Positions 23,091-35,313 of a stretch of 64,000 bases of DNA are shown here, piece by piece. The number at the start of each line of letters is the position of its first letter. Within the stretch, counting starts at the first letter, position 1. Source of the DNA: Haemonchus contortus (Eukaryota; Nematoda; Chromadorea; Rhabditida; Trichostrongylidae); NCBI GenBank assembly GCA_000469685.2, contig LS997563.1:21398687-21462686 (forward strand), written 5' to 3'. A model generated the notes under the pieces. The model was not told the origin of the DNA. It saw only the letters and a program-made list of their open reading frames with translations, and searched no databases. The position numbers and the translations under genes are program-made.

Positions 23091-24020
23091 CTTGGCTTAG
23101 GAAGGGATTTCGCCTAGGCCTAGGGCTGAGCGAATGTAGAGCCATGATCTGACTGTAGTACACCGTGGGTATTGGACAGGCCAATCATGATTAGCAGAGA
23201 ATAACAATACAAAAACCAACACCACAAAATCATGGTTGCGTGCACTTCTGACCCACGTCATTGAAGAAAAGCAATTTTTGGCAGCAGGAGCACTGTAGCC
23301 AATATTTACGCAAAAAGGGACAGCAATTATCAACAGCAAACAGCACCAGGGTCATGACGCTGCATTTCGCAACGCTTGGTGTAATTTTGAGATGAGAGTC
23401 TATGAAACATTCGCTTGAAGTCACAGTTCACGATATTTCTGCGGTAGCTAATTTTAAACGAATGATTGAAGCGACAGTTCACTACGGTGTAAAAGTGGAA
23501 AAAGGCGGAAGTCGTCCTACTCAAAAAAATTTAAGGCTCATAAAGGTGGAAAAATCGAAGGAAAGGGTTGGACCAGATTGATACTGCAGAAGTTCGACGT
23601 AGGAGGTATAAGACGAGCTGTCCCAAGGTGTGTGCCACTACTTACAGCTGACTGCAGAGAGCTGCCTGCGTGCCACGTATGCTTACCGCTACAACCTCTA
23701 CAGCCTCTACAACGCCGTGAAACTCGGCCCCTTCGGGAGTGTACGTCGACTGATGGTCTCGAGGATCTTATAACGCCTTATCTAGACCTTAACCCGACGA
23801 GTCTCCTGTGGTATCCTTGGGTATCACTGCTTTATCCTAAGGAGAATTCTTAGGAGCTATTTTTATCGCGAGCAGTGCCTTCAACTGCAGTACCATACAT
23901 TGCAGTAGAGGTCGCTATACTCGTAAAGAAAGCGGGATATTGATAAAATAAGGCAATGAGACGTTTCTAATCATAGTGGTGAGCAGAGGAAGGAAATGGT
24001 GAACGAGATGTGCTAGTAGT
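23091..24020. other. No gene recognised
   Basis: Between the PLE relic and repeat copy II I see no supported feature. A plus-strand open stretch at 23578-23853 lacks motifs. Confidence 0.35.
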
Positions 24021-24029
24021 AGGGTGTAC

Positions 24030-25300
24030 CAGGCCACTGGAACGAATGAACATTCTACTCCTATGAGTGAACGCGACCATTGTTTCCTCACCATCAGCTG
24101 ATCGAGCTAATCTGTGTTATTCGAAATCGCGCCCCAAAGATAAATGCTGCGATCGCTCATATCGAGCAAGATGCCGCGTGCAATTCCTACGCCATACCCT
24201 CGGAGCAGGTAATGCTCTAATCCCTTACACTACCGAGACCCCGCCTGCCCTCGCCTTTCTAATGACTTATATGCCATAAGTCGGTTCGCCCAGCTAACGC
24301 CGGGCTTCCCTCTTCTTTGGCAGAGTTGTAGTTATCGGTTAACTCTCCACTCTTTTTGAAAACAAACGATAGTTTCCTGTACACGACCTTTGACGCAGGG
24401 CTAACAGGGCAGTGCAAATGGTATACAGTGCGAGTCGGCGCTTACGCCTTCGATTGGTAGTGTCGATCTTCTGCTTTCTTTCTTAAAAGCAAATACCCAT
24501 CAAAGAATTCAACTGTTAGACAATGAAAGCCTTTGGCAGTACTAACAAATGTTTCGAGCGGTGGAAACATCACTACCAGGTGTGGTCATCAATGGGCCCT
24601 TCTTCTTACGGAGATATCATTAATTGAGAATTCAAAATTCCTGGTGGTCGGTTAAGTTTTGTTGCAAATGATATCGAATGAAGAGGATCCATTCATTAAG
24701 ACACAAACCTTGCTGGGTAGAGGTCGTAATCTAATAGCAAGAAATGAACAAAGTTCTGAACTGCTTATCGTATTGCCTTAATGGGTCCCTCTCACTGCAC
24801 TTACCACTCACTTTTGTCACCCTACTCTACCATCCCGCCTTATCGAATGAAACATACTGCACAGTCAAAGCTACGTAGATACCGGATGGTCAGAATTTTG
24901 ATCGGTAGGTGGCTCCTGCTCTCTTAGGCTCCTTATCTTCTCTTATCAGTTATTATCAGCTCCTACCACCGAGTACCTACGATTTCTTCATATCCTTCAT
25001 CACTTATAAAAATGCCGAGGTACCACTGTTAATACGAGTAGTGTAATTCTACCAAGTTTGAACGGTCTAGGACCACGTAAACAGGAGTTGCGAATTTGAA
25101 GCCGAAAATTTTCTAACATGCACGCCCCGTCCCATGGGCGGAGTCGGTCGTCCTACCCCTCATAAGTGTTCCCATGTTGCCCCTGTACTCCTACCAAATT
25201 TTAACGCTCCAATTCCAGGAGGACAGGAGTTATGAATTTCCTGTCGGACACACACACCGACACACACACAAACACACAGATTAGCGAATTATATACAGGA
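24030..25300. repeat. Long diverged interspersed repeat, copy II
   Basis: It follows the same order as copy I (18780-20460): CGCCCAGCTAACGCCGGGCT near 24288, CAAACCTTGCTGGGTAGAGG near 24705, then ATGGGCGGAGTCGG, GTGTTCCCATGTTGCCCCTG and GGACAGGAGTTATGAATTTC near 25130-25240. A (CA)n stretch and TATATACAGGA end it. It has about two tandem units where copy I has about five. Confidence 0.65.
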
Positions 25301-25739
25301 TACACCATAAATATGATAACACTTTTCGAACCTCCGTAATTTCCTTGTTTGGAGGGTTTTTTCCAAAGCTGCACCTTGCCCTATGTTTATGATATCCTTA
25401 GCCCCCACATCTACTTTGGTGCTCTTAATTCGTCAGATTCTGAACAACGGCAGAGCCTCGCAGACATCCACCAAACGTCCCTTCTTTGCGCGCATTTGGT
25501 GAGTCCTTTTCCGTGTTCGTTCGTCGTTTCAACATTTCCCGCTTGACAGTCTCTTGAATCGCGTTGCGTAGGCAGGTTTACAACATACCTCAATACGGTC
25601 GTCTTGACTCACATACGACCCCTTTTCCGAATCCAAACGCTTGAGAAAAAATCGGAACCTGCAGAAAAACAAGGAAAATAACTGCTGATTTGTTTGTATA
25701 TTCTAATACAATGGGAAGAGCCTACCCAGAGTAAATACA

Positions 25740-28240
25740 ATTGTATTAATTTTATAAGTTTTTAATAAAACATGCTGCCAAGATGGTAAACAAATTCCTA
25801 TCAACTTACGTTTCGGCGTTATCGCCTTCTTCAGAGTTGGAAACCTAAAGATATCGCTATTCATCCCTCATTCAACAATTTAACTTCAAAAACCGGTTCC
25901 CTAGACCTAATGTTTCCAAATGGGCATGATAACCCTTAAAACATTTAACCCACCTCCAATAACAACCGGTCATTTAGACGACCGCAGCTAAACTGACCCA
26001 TAGGGACTTGGGGTAGCTTTAGATGATATGCCCTATCCATCCCGCCGTGATACCGGAGCCATATAAAACCCAAAGGGGTCAGAGAAAGGCGCGAGATTCC
26101 TAGCTACGCTAAGCACTCGTCCTTCCTATTCATTTTCGGAGACCTGGCGTTGATGAAAAACGCTTCAAGTGTTTTCCGCGCCGAAATGAGGGGTTTTCGT
26201 AAAAGAATCCTAACTGTAATTGCGAATACAGCACCTTTATGGGACCCTCTCGGTGAGCACCCAAAGGGGTCTCCAACCTTGCTCGATTCATACCGTCCAG
26301 GTGTTTCTTGACCCTAACGCACAGAGGTCGCCCAGTCTCCCCTCCTGTCTCACCCTCCTGTCCATTACGGCAGATGACGCAACTGGGGGTAAGGCAAATT
26401 CGATCGTAGCAGCGGTTTCGAACCAGCCGCTGCTTAAGACTTTCGGGTGGGATCTCGATTACACGTACCGTGTCCCTTAGGCCGCACCTGTGCAGCGCCG
26501 CCCTTATTTCACAGCTTACATCATCACTTTCTCCAAACTATCGATGACGGGGCCACGTTGTTCCTTTTTACATGGTCCACAACTGTTTTTAGGAACTAGA
26601 GGGTGACCATTGGAAGTGCGATCGTTCTTGCAGGCTCCATAGATTCAGTTTTCTCCTGCCTTCCGGATGACACCAATGTCGCCGTTTTAAACATGTTACT
26701 TGTGATAGCTCGCTCCGTTTTGAAGGGATGCGCGGAATTGAAGTGTACCAATATGTTTTTGCTACTGGGTTTTCGATACCATTTGGTACGGTAAAAACCC
26801 CCTTCATGCCTGACTTGTGTATTAAGGAAAGTAAGTCAATCATCTGTTGGCTTCTCACGTGTGAATGTAATGTTGTCTGCTTGTCTGTGAAGCAGATCAT
26901 AACACGTGTCCATTTCCTCTTCCGTAGAACAGACGACAAAACAGTCGTCTATGTAGCGGCCGTACATAATAGACCGGCGATCCAATAACGGCTTTTCTGT
27001 TTTGGACATATAGGCTATGGCTAAAACGGGTGCCAACCGCTGCCTTATGGCCAGTTCCCTGATCTGCCTATAGTATTGCCCGGACCCCCTAAAAGTGGAG
27101 CACTCAAGACACTCTTGTATCAAAACCATAACCTGGGTGATGGTAAGGCCATAGGTGTTTACCGATGATTCATATTCATTGAGTTGCTCCAGAATGGCCT
27201 GCATAGCATCATTATTGGACACGTTGGTGTAAAGGGATGTAACATCGAAAGATTCCATGACGTAATTGGGTCTTAAACTAGCCGCCCGCAATTTGTCGAG
27301 GAACATATTAGTGTTGGTGAGGTGTGCAGGTAGATACTGTAGCAGCTGTACTAACAAGAGTTGTAAGTTGTTGCAGTTGTAAGACCAGGTTTAACAGCCA
27401 TGAAATTCTGTCCGTAGGGCCCCCTACACCGCTTATTATTGGCCGTACCCGGTAGTCTGTCGGATTGTTTGATGTTAAGGTAGCCTGGAAAAGCTTATGT
27501 GTTTTGATGAGTCTGTAAAGAACTGGGCAGATAGGGAGATCCAACTTCAACCGCGTACCTACCGTTTTTGGTAGTTGTGAAGATCGCACTGTTTCAACCC
27601 ACACCCTGTTAAGTCACCCGTACTGCTTATTAAACTCCTCCAAAGGAGACGGTCTGTAAAGAGTCTCGTCCTCTAGATGTAGACGCGTTATTGCTCGATC
27701 TAATTCCCGAGGCAACACCACAAACTCCCCTCCCTTATCGCTAACCGATATTTTAATACTGTCGCTTGTTACGAGACTCTTGAGTTCCCTGAGTCCCCAT
27801 TTTTGTGCTGTGGTTAGATTTGTTGCAAGTCGCAAATAGATGTTACGCCTAATTATACTAAATACCGAGGTTGCAAAAAGGTGGAACTTGTTATCTACTG
27901 CTACGTTAGGATCTTGCGGTTTGAAAAATGGGGGAGGGAAAGGTATGGCTGGTAGACTTAACCCTGCTTCACTTTGTGGACCGGTTTGTTGTAATTGTAT
28001 CTTAAAAATGTTCGAGAGCCTTTTAAACTTCTTGACGAGAAGAAGTGGAAGAGAATAAACAAATGCCGTGCGCTAATTGCGCGCGGCACGCGCTTCGACA
28101 AACCTTTTTTGACTAAAGGGTGTACAGCGTTGAAGAAATGTTGGGATCCCAAAGTATACGTGTATTTCACAATACGAGTGCTGAAGCCCTTGAGAAAAGT
28201 CGGATCGCCTCTTGATGCCATTTCTCCTTTTTCGTGATAA
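25740..28240 (-). mobile_element. Penelope-like element with C-terminal endonuclease, degraded
   Basis: On the minus strand, from 28240 down: an N-terminal block (LPAIPFPPPFFKPQD near 27930), SVSDKGGEFVVLPREL near 27720, PVLYRLIKTHK and RVRPIISGVGGPTDR near 27440-27520, motif A FDVTSLYTNV near 27230, the catalytic YIDDCFV near 26950, NFTREKPTDD-like and KNILVHFNSAHPFKTERA near 26720, then a partial GIY-YIG region (CLTPSCVICRNGQEGE and ETGRPLCVRVKKHLDGMN, about 26280-26400) with the middle missing. Domain order RT then endonuclease is the classical EN+ PLE layout (the nematode Nematis group is a candidate). Several frameshifts and an endonuclease deletion make it dead. A hammerhead core follows at its 3' side. 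Confidence 0.85.
25796..25848 (-). ncRNA. Hammerhead ribozyme motif of the PLE
   Basis: On the minus strand: CTGAAGA (25828-25834; position 7 of the core is free, so this is a canonical CUGANGA), stem II GGCG-ATAA-CGCC, then GAAAC. A two-base stem III closed by GTAA and a UH cleavage position can be drawn, and stem I pairs TTCC with GGAA across two mismatches. Hammerheads are known in the terminal repeats of PLEs. Activity is untested. Confidence 0.65.
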
Positions 28241-28356
28241 TTTGGGCTAGAATATATACCGTCAGAGCGATATCGCAGATTTTGGTCGAGAAAAGTACAA
28301 AAGATATTCCGAACCTCTTTAAGAAGGGGTTTTCTGAAGGGATGGCTGAGAGTCAA

Positions 28357-28975
28357 AACTTCTCTAAGGATACAATTTATAATTTGCAGCGCACTTGCTC
28401 ACTAATGGGAGAAGTTCAAGACTGGTGCTTAGAAAAAGTGCGCGACTTTACCCCAGCTTCTAATCCTACTAAGGATTTCCCGAACCACAATGATGTGATG
28501 GGTTGCTGGATATAGTCCATACTGAGAAGAAAAGCCTGCCCTTCATAACGCACCACTGTTGCTGCTCATAGAAACCATTGAAAAAATCTCAGGCTGGAGT
28601 TTCTCAAGAAACTCTGCGTGCCGCCGTCGATGAGTAGCCGCAGCATCTTTGAACTATAATTAGTACAGGAGACGGTTATATAAGATGGACGCGTGTTCAT
28701 TTTGTAGATGGGATGCATAGTAAATAGCCCACATGAATTCACCATGTATCAATATAAAATGCGGTTTTTGTAGCCTAATTCTATTGTTACCATACTTATG
28801 GCGCACCCTGTATAGTAGGATAGCTTATCAGCACTGACACGTACAACGTGTTCAGCCTGTAGGAATATATCCGCGCAGAACGGACCTGCAAGGTTCACAT
28901 GATATAACCTGTTTTGACTTGATGTTTTGTTAACTGCTGTTATTTCTCTGCAGTACGCGTTTCGAAAGTCTCTTA
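28357..28975. other. No gene recognised
   Basis: The sequence GCGCACCCTGTATA near 28800 resembles a mariner end, but no partner or transposase is seen. Confidence 0.3.
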
Positions 28976-28979
28976 AGGT

Positions 28980-29350
28980 TGGCTATTTGTGGACAATACT
29001 TCAGCCTCGAACGGAACTTTTTTTCCCTTTCCCGAAATTGAAGTTTTGCCATCAGACATCAGATCAGAATCAGGGGTTTTATTTTCCTTCTTGTCGAAAC
29101 TTTTTAGCGCCCCTCATTCCACATCTATTCAGAATCGTAGTAACGTTTCAAATGTGTTTGTGGCCCGCACATTGAAATGCGGGTGCAAAGTTTTGTATTT
29201 ACAATACAACTCAGTGCTGCTATCTTTCCAAACAGTTTGGTTTCAATTGATAAACCCTGAGGGAAGGATCGGTCAGCTTGGGCAGGTATCCAGCCATTTG
29301 ATATTTTTATCATATGTGATAGTGCAATTCTTCCCATTGCATCATCTCAG
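28980..29350 (-). repeat. tRNA-derived SINE, old diverged copy
   Basis: Several blocks follow the order of the intact SINE at 35010-35302: TATTCAGAATCGTAGTAACG, a CTGCTATCTTTCC block, AAACCCTGAGGGA with GGTCAGCTTGGGC, and a diverged head TGTGATAGTGCAATTC with CCCATTGCATCATCT. Similarity is low but collinear over about 300 bases. Confidence 0.5.
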
Positions 29351-30736
29351 CACGTTCTGCGGGGGAATATCCCTTGGATAACTCTGCGGATTTGAGATAA
29401 TTTTGATTTCCGCTAATTATAGCTTGCAATGCTGAACTGCACTCGTATACGTGCATCCACACATGGTGCCGCGCATAGCTTCGATGTTGCTCATGCAGGT
29501 CCAGCAGTGTGAGGATCCCGGTTTAGTTTTTTGGTCTGAAATATTACTTAGTTTCTCTCAAACTCTATCTATTCCCATTAAATAGCATATGTTCGCTCCT
29601 ATGGAAAGGCCATTGTTATCTTATAAGATATTTCGTACAGTACTGATAGAAGTACTCAGACTTGAGAACCAATAGCATGAATAACTCACTCCATGGAAGG
29701 TTTATACTGCTTGAACAAAATGTACATATACATTCGTATCTCTGGTGAGAAATATCCTTTTATAACACAGCTTCTGCGACGACGAGAAAAACTTTCTGGA
29801 AATAATGCTCTGTTTTGAATCCTCCCATTGCCCTTGATTATTATGGAATGGCTCATTGTCATGGGATGCCAACATTTTCAAACCCTTCCATTTCATCGAT
29901 TCATCAATGCACAGAAACGGGTTGATATTTGTTTCGCACCAATGTTCTAATTTTTTGCGATCATGCGAAGGGAAGGATTAGGGGTGAACTCGATTCATCG
30001 TTTTCAATTAGCACATTTGGAATGTGGGTTTTCTGGAATGAAATCCTGTGAATCGTGCGACAAATGAAAGGAGTGACTAGTATTGGAACCACCCATATCA
30101 TTTTAGGGAACATCATCTTATACTTTACTATATCAAACATATCGCATAAAAAAGATCGTCTTATCCTCTATTGTAAAATGTAAAGCGATTGTTTTCAGCT
30201 ACAAACGCGGCACGACGATCACATATGATCTCTTCCAAACGTTTTTCTTTGGGCTCCGCTTGCTAAAAATTCTTTCATATATTCGAACTTTAAGGGATAT
30301 GGAAGTCAACAAAGTGGCTTTCTATGGTTGTCGTAAGAGCCACTAACAGAAGGGGCATCAAAACATTATAATGTTCACTCATGCTGTCGAAACGAGAAGA
30401 AATCAAGTAAACTACCCAGATCTTTTGAGCGTTGAAAGTTCAGAAATTCACCTTCCCTTTGTAGAAGTAGCGAGCATATTCAAGTCATTGTGTCATGGAT
30501 GAGAACGAAAAAATCAAAGTCGAGAGGGATTGCTACTGCCTTAAGCCCTGCTATAGCCCGTGTATAGCCTTCATTTTTGAAGTAGAATCAGCTCTCTGGA
30601 AGGCACATGTCACCGTGTTCTTTGCCCAACGCAGCTCTTCATTTCAGTTGATCTTGTTGAGTCAGAGTGCCACATACTGTGAAAAAAACTGGTTTTGTTA
30701 CTTGCTCAGTAGCAAGTAGAGAAATACATCTCTTCC
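29351..30736. other. Upstream flank of collagen region, nothing recognised
   Basis: Only short open stretches without motifs are seen (for example minus 29702-29896 and plus 30495-30719). Confidence 0.35.
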
Positions 30737-30740
30737 TTAA

Positions 30741-31257
30741 AGGCACAGCTCACGCCAAAAATGTTTTCTGAAATTTCCCTATACTATGAATTCGAGACTC
30801 CCCGTTATAACATACTTGTCGTTATAAGGGCGAAAAACGTTCTGGATAGGGCACAATAAGGACCTAGAGATTGTATCGTGTGAAAGACGCACCCCTAGTG
30901 GACGATTTTCAGCGGCTTCGTCGAGGCTGCACCATTCTCAAAGGAACCAGTGTAGAAAGTTCAAACAACTTGTCATAGCCCATGGCGGCAGTGAAATTCA
31001 GTTTTGGACAATTTCGGTTTGACGTAGTCCTCTCTTTCAGCAATGGGACCAAGTTGATCTCGTCCAAAGCCCCCTTACGTGCCTTACCGTCACGGTGATC
31101 TCGTACAACCTCCACTTCCACTGCTTTTGGAAACCCTTGAAGTAGGCGGATTTTCTCGCTTTCTTCGACACCAATGTACATTTCGACCTCTACATGGACT
31201 TCCACTTCCACTTTTCTACCTTGAGAGGATACCTCAAAATTGTCGTAAACTGTGCTC
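30741..31257. mobile_element. TTAA-flanked MITE, AGGCACAG ends, copy 1
   Basis: The ends are AGGCACAGCTCACG and CGTAAACTGTGCTCT, imperfect inverted repeats. TTAA lies immediately outside both (30737-30740 and 31258-31261). The right end shares AAAATTGTCGTAAACTGTG with the copy at 48209-48859. It has no coding capacity of its own; the open stretch inside is not a known protein. Confidence 0.6.
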
Positions 31258-32583
31258 TTAAAAAATCCGAAGATTTTCCCAAAAGCCTCTTATTACGACT
31301 GACAATTAGGGAAATTTATTGCATGATTTATATTCCCAACTCTCAATCTTTCGTTTTTGTAAAAGCGTGAATCGAAATATTCGAGTCCATGTACTTCCCT
31401 GAAGACTTATTTCTATAACTACATAGCAGTAAACATTCGATTTATGAACTTCTCAAAATCCATCCAAATGCAGTGAGCCGGAAGATCGATTTATCTTGAG
31501 ATAAGAGGTAAATGAACTCGCAGGCCAGGTGGTTTTCCCGAAGCCGTGCGGAATTCCACAGGGCGCAACTATGTTCGAGAAATCGATTACGTCAAATTGT
31601 AGCGGAGATGGCGGTACTGTATTCTTGGGTAGCGGTCGTGGTCGTGGTTATCTCTGCTTGGTTTCATGAGAGTGGGTATTGGGGTCAAGATCGAGACGAT
31701 GCCTGACCCGCGGCCCGATGGCTGCTACGTATCAGGCGGCTGCGATCGCGACACCATACTCTTCGGACTTCTTGAGGACTTTCTCCCGTACCTCTACATC
31801 AACTACCAGCAATTCTAATCCTTGTTTTCATAGCAGCTTATTTACAAAGAATTATCAAAGGAGGAAGCAACATAGGCCGTGGGGAGTTGTCTGGGGAATC
31901 GTCAACATAGACGTTAAGTGAGAGAAGACCGTGTTTGGAATGAAAAGAGGGCCGTATTATTAGAATTTAAGATTGACGTTTGTGAATTTTTAAAATGTTC
32001 ATATTTATATCCTGGACTTCTTTTCAGAACAAAAGTTTTGAATGGATTGAACTGCTTCAGTTTTGCCTTATCTGTTTCTGTAACCCGTGTACTTCGGGTC
32101 CTAGGTCCACCAGAATAACTCTGAAGTGGTTAGAGGTGATGGTCGCCATAGTCATGGTTCTATAGATATTCCTTTTTTATACAATATCTCATTAATCAGC
32201 TGGAGCTCACCTTGCCGACGATTTTTTTTTCAAATTTTTCTGTACTCTACTTATTATTATTTCTCGTTCTTCTCTGATCGATTCAGAGAAGTTTTCTAAA
32301 AATAATTCAGCACACTCAATTATAGACTGACAAATTGTTCAATTGCTAAGAAGTTAAACGTTTTCTGGAAGTTCATCGCTTTGGGTCTGACAATTAGAAT
32401 AGAGTTCGGTAACTCGATTTGAAGGAGGTCGACATCTTGAAGAATCTATTCAATTCCCAGTGTCTGCGCTACTCCTTTGTTTCAAAGTCGTTACCTGCGC
32501 CAAGTGCGAACGCGGATTAACGGACCAGAAAGTGAGTTAAGGATTTAAGCAGAATGTCAAATTTATATTGCATTTTGCTAATT

Positions 32584-32593
32584 CAACTTTTAG
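32584..32593 (+). promoter_or_regulatory. Candidate trans-splice acceptor of collagen gene 1
   Basis: CAACTTTTAG ends 13 bases before the chosen ATG, with a T-rich run and no matching upstream exon. Nematode mRNAs often receive a spliced leader just upstream of the start codon. Confidence 0.4.
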
Positions 32594-32606
32594 ACCTGCT
32601 TACTCT

Positions 32607-34237
32607 ATGAAGGATCCGAGGCCACGCGGGTCTACCCCGCACCAGGAAGGCTTTTTTGAGGTCAGATAGCCATTAAAATGTGGTCATTAGTTTCGTGCTT
32701 TTATGATTCTACTACTAGTACTGTTGTTATGCACTTTTAGGCTCGTGAAGAAGCTTACAAATTTATTATTGGGGTGTCAGGATCACTGTCGGTGCTTTCC
32801 TTGTTGACTATATGCCTCGTAGTCCCATCTATGTACAATTTTGTCGACAACATTGGACATTTTGGCAAACTTGATTTTGCCTATTGCGAGGTAATCTTGA
32901 TATTCTTAAACGTGATTCGTCATTCAATGTTGGCTCTCACAGAGCGCCGTTACCGATATGGAGCAGGAGATGATCTCAGTTCGAGAAGCATTCCGTCACA
33001 GCAACGGAAGTAGGTCAGCTCGTGCTGCTGGCTATGGACACGCATACAACCCATCAATGCTGGTCTCAGATACACCTCAATTCCAAGAGTGTCCAGGTGA
33101 GTCCTAGAGTGTTCAGTGCATTTTTATCGCTAAATAATTTATTGCAGCTTGCTGCATTGCCGGTGAGCGGGGTCCTGTTGGAGATCCTGGTCTTCCCGCT
33201 TTGCCTGGTGCACCGGGCCCAGACGGAGCTCCCGGACGACCTGGTACCACGCCAAACGCATCTTGCATTCCTGAACGCATATTCGAGCCTCCTCCATGTT
33301 TGCCTTGCCCACAAGGGCCTCGAGGACTACCAGGGCATCCAGGATTCCCAGGAGACCATGGTGATCCCGGAATTCCAGGGCGACCAGGTGCTGATGGACT
33401 TCCCGGCAATCAAGGAGAACCTGGCCCCGTCGGACCACCTGGGCCTGTTGGACCCGCAGGGCCACCTGGCGACAAGGTAATACCACTGAGTTTTCTTCTG
33501 CTTTTCCAATTAATTTCTCCTCGAAAGTTTGGTGCATGACCGTCCTATGCATTCTTTCTTCGATTACGATTATCTCCTGAATCACTGAATTAACGATTGG
33601 TTGAATTGAATGATAATGAAAGAAGGAACAAAAATTCGTGGACTTTAGGGGAGAACTCCGGAAGCACACGTCATCCCCGGACCACCCGGAGACCCTGGAC
33701 CCCCTGGTCCATGGGGACCTCCAGGAAACGCCGGCATGCCGGGCGAAGATGGCTATCCTGGCACACCCGGTGAAAAAGGATGGCCTGGACCGCCCGGAGC
33801 TCCAGGTCCTATGGGACTGCCTGGGCCAGCAGGACCCGGTGGTGAAGAAGGACCAGCAGGTATGTGTAGGACAGATTTTCCTCAGTTTTAAGATGTTTTC
33901 TGTCCAAGCGAAACTCGTATTTCAGGTACACCCGGAACGTGTGTCTGCCAGGATACTGAAGTAGTTATGGCAGATGTGAACGGAAAGATTCCAGCTTCAC
34001 GTGACGACCCCTATGTAATGGGTGCAGCGAAAGAGGATGAGCAGACAACTACCCCTTCTCTTCAAGACATGTGAGAAAGATCAGTGTAGCTTGAAAGAGA
34101 ACGCAATATGTTAGTGCACGTCTTATAGAGCTCCTGCTGTTGGTATGGCCGTAGAAGAGTCTTATTCCAATAACGAAAATGGTGGTTACTACAATCGAAA
34201 GTTGAAGAAGAGAGCTCGTCGACTCCGTCAGCACTAG
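32607..34237 (+). CDS. Cuticle collagen 1
   Basis: Seven exons join in phase: 32607-32660, 32741-32890, 32943-33096, 33148-33476, 33649-33859, 33926-34070 and 34129-34237, giving 383 residues. Exon 2 encodes the nematode cuticle-collagen N-terminal anchor ([20 protein letters not shown]). RSAR near residue 93 is a candidate subtilisin-type (BLI-4-like) cleavage site. Cysteine knots CCIAG and [11 protein letters not shown] bracket the first Gly-X-Y block, a second longer block follows, and CVCQD closes the helix. The C-terminal tail is non-collagenous and ends in a Tyr- and Arg/Lys-rich stretch ([18 protein letters not shown]), usable for tyrosine cross-links. The protein would be secreted by the hypodermis and trimerise into the cuticle. 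AATAAA follows at 34547. I do not assign a specific family member. Confidence 0.93.
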
Positions 34238-34546
34238 GCGATCTGATAATCGCTTTCCATTGTTTCTTCTTTTGAATTCTCTCGATGCTCATTCAGATGT
34301 TCTTTCGTTTTATTTCGTGGTTCATCGTCAGAAAAGGGCCATATTTTCCAGTTATTTTCCAGTTGCTGTTGCCTTCTGTCTTTTTTTATAGGACGGAATC
34401 CGTGCAGATGCGAATACTAAGGGTCATATATTATATGTTACGTTGTATGCATTTTTCATGTGTATGTGTTTCATCGTTGTTTTGAGGTACTGTAATGCAT
34501 TCCAACAAACCTCGTGAATCTTTCGTTAGTCCAGAAGATTCCACCT

Positions 34547-34552
34547 AATAAA
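34547..34552 (+). promoter_or_regulatory. AATAAA polyadenylation signal of collagen 1
   Basis: This hexamer lies 310 bases after the stop codon and is the first canonical signal downstream. Confidence 0.6.
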
Positions 34553-35009
34553 TGTCATGATACCATTGTTTTATCCCAGGAATCCATCACTTCGAAACAC
34601 GTGCGGTATGACCCGATGTTTTCTAGGGAAATTCTCGGGAAGTAGGCCATCTGATCGGCAATAGAAAGGATAGGCGTCCACGATCGTCGGCGCAAGTAAA
34701 TGATATATGCCCTAAATCCGCCAAAGCCGGAAACTTTATAGACATCGGCGAAGTGATGGATCGGTCGTCTAATCGAAACATTTCAATCGTTCACTGTTCG
34801 GGTACATTGTTATCATTCGGTAAATCGAATGTCGATTCAGGTCATAGACATCTCGCTTTCACCTAGAAGAATGAAGTATGGATGTAAACAAGGTCCCAAT
34901 CAAGTCAATGGACGTAAAATGTGGTGTTGTTGAAGTACTTGGTGCTCAATCCCCCAGTAGTGTTACACTTATTCGGGACTCCTTTAGGCTGAATTCCCTT
35001 TGTCGCTAA

Positions 35010-35302
35010 AGGATAAAGGATAAAGTTTTGGCGTTAATCAATCACGTCTGAGGGTTGCGCCCCGCACTCGACTTCGATTCAGGATCGTAGTGGCGTAATG
35101 AGTGCGTATGTGGCCTATACAATGACTTGCGGTGGCCAGCCGATGTACAAGTCACTGTTTTTATCTTCCCAGACGAGTCTGGTACCAATCAACCGACCCC
35201 GGAGGGATGAAAGGCTTGGCTGGACTAGGCGGATACCGATCCTGGATTCGAACCCCTGACTGGGCGAGTGAGATAGTGCGCAACTTCCCAGTGCACCATC
35301 TA
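35010..35302 (-). mobile_element. tRNA-derived SINE, intact, with perfect 11-bp target duplication
   Basis: On the minus strand the head has a pol III A box (TGGTGCACTGG) and B box (GGGTTCGAATCC) about 40 bases apart, as in a tRNA gene. A unique body of about 200 bases follows, ending in repeated TTTATCC units. CTTTGTCGCTA stands directly on both sides (34999-35009 and 35303-35313), the mark of retroposition. Other copies in the window: 3625-3870, 28980-29350, 39232-39318, 41440-41637 and a scrap at 49205-49290. Confidence 0.88.
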
Positions 35303-35313
35303 CTTTGTCGCTA

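Noticed and set aside
33066..33669. Long antisense open frames across both collagen genes
   Set aside because: Gly-X-Y codons (GGN CCN NNN) create antisense open frames; the sense frames are clearly the genes.
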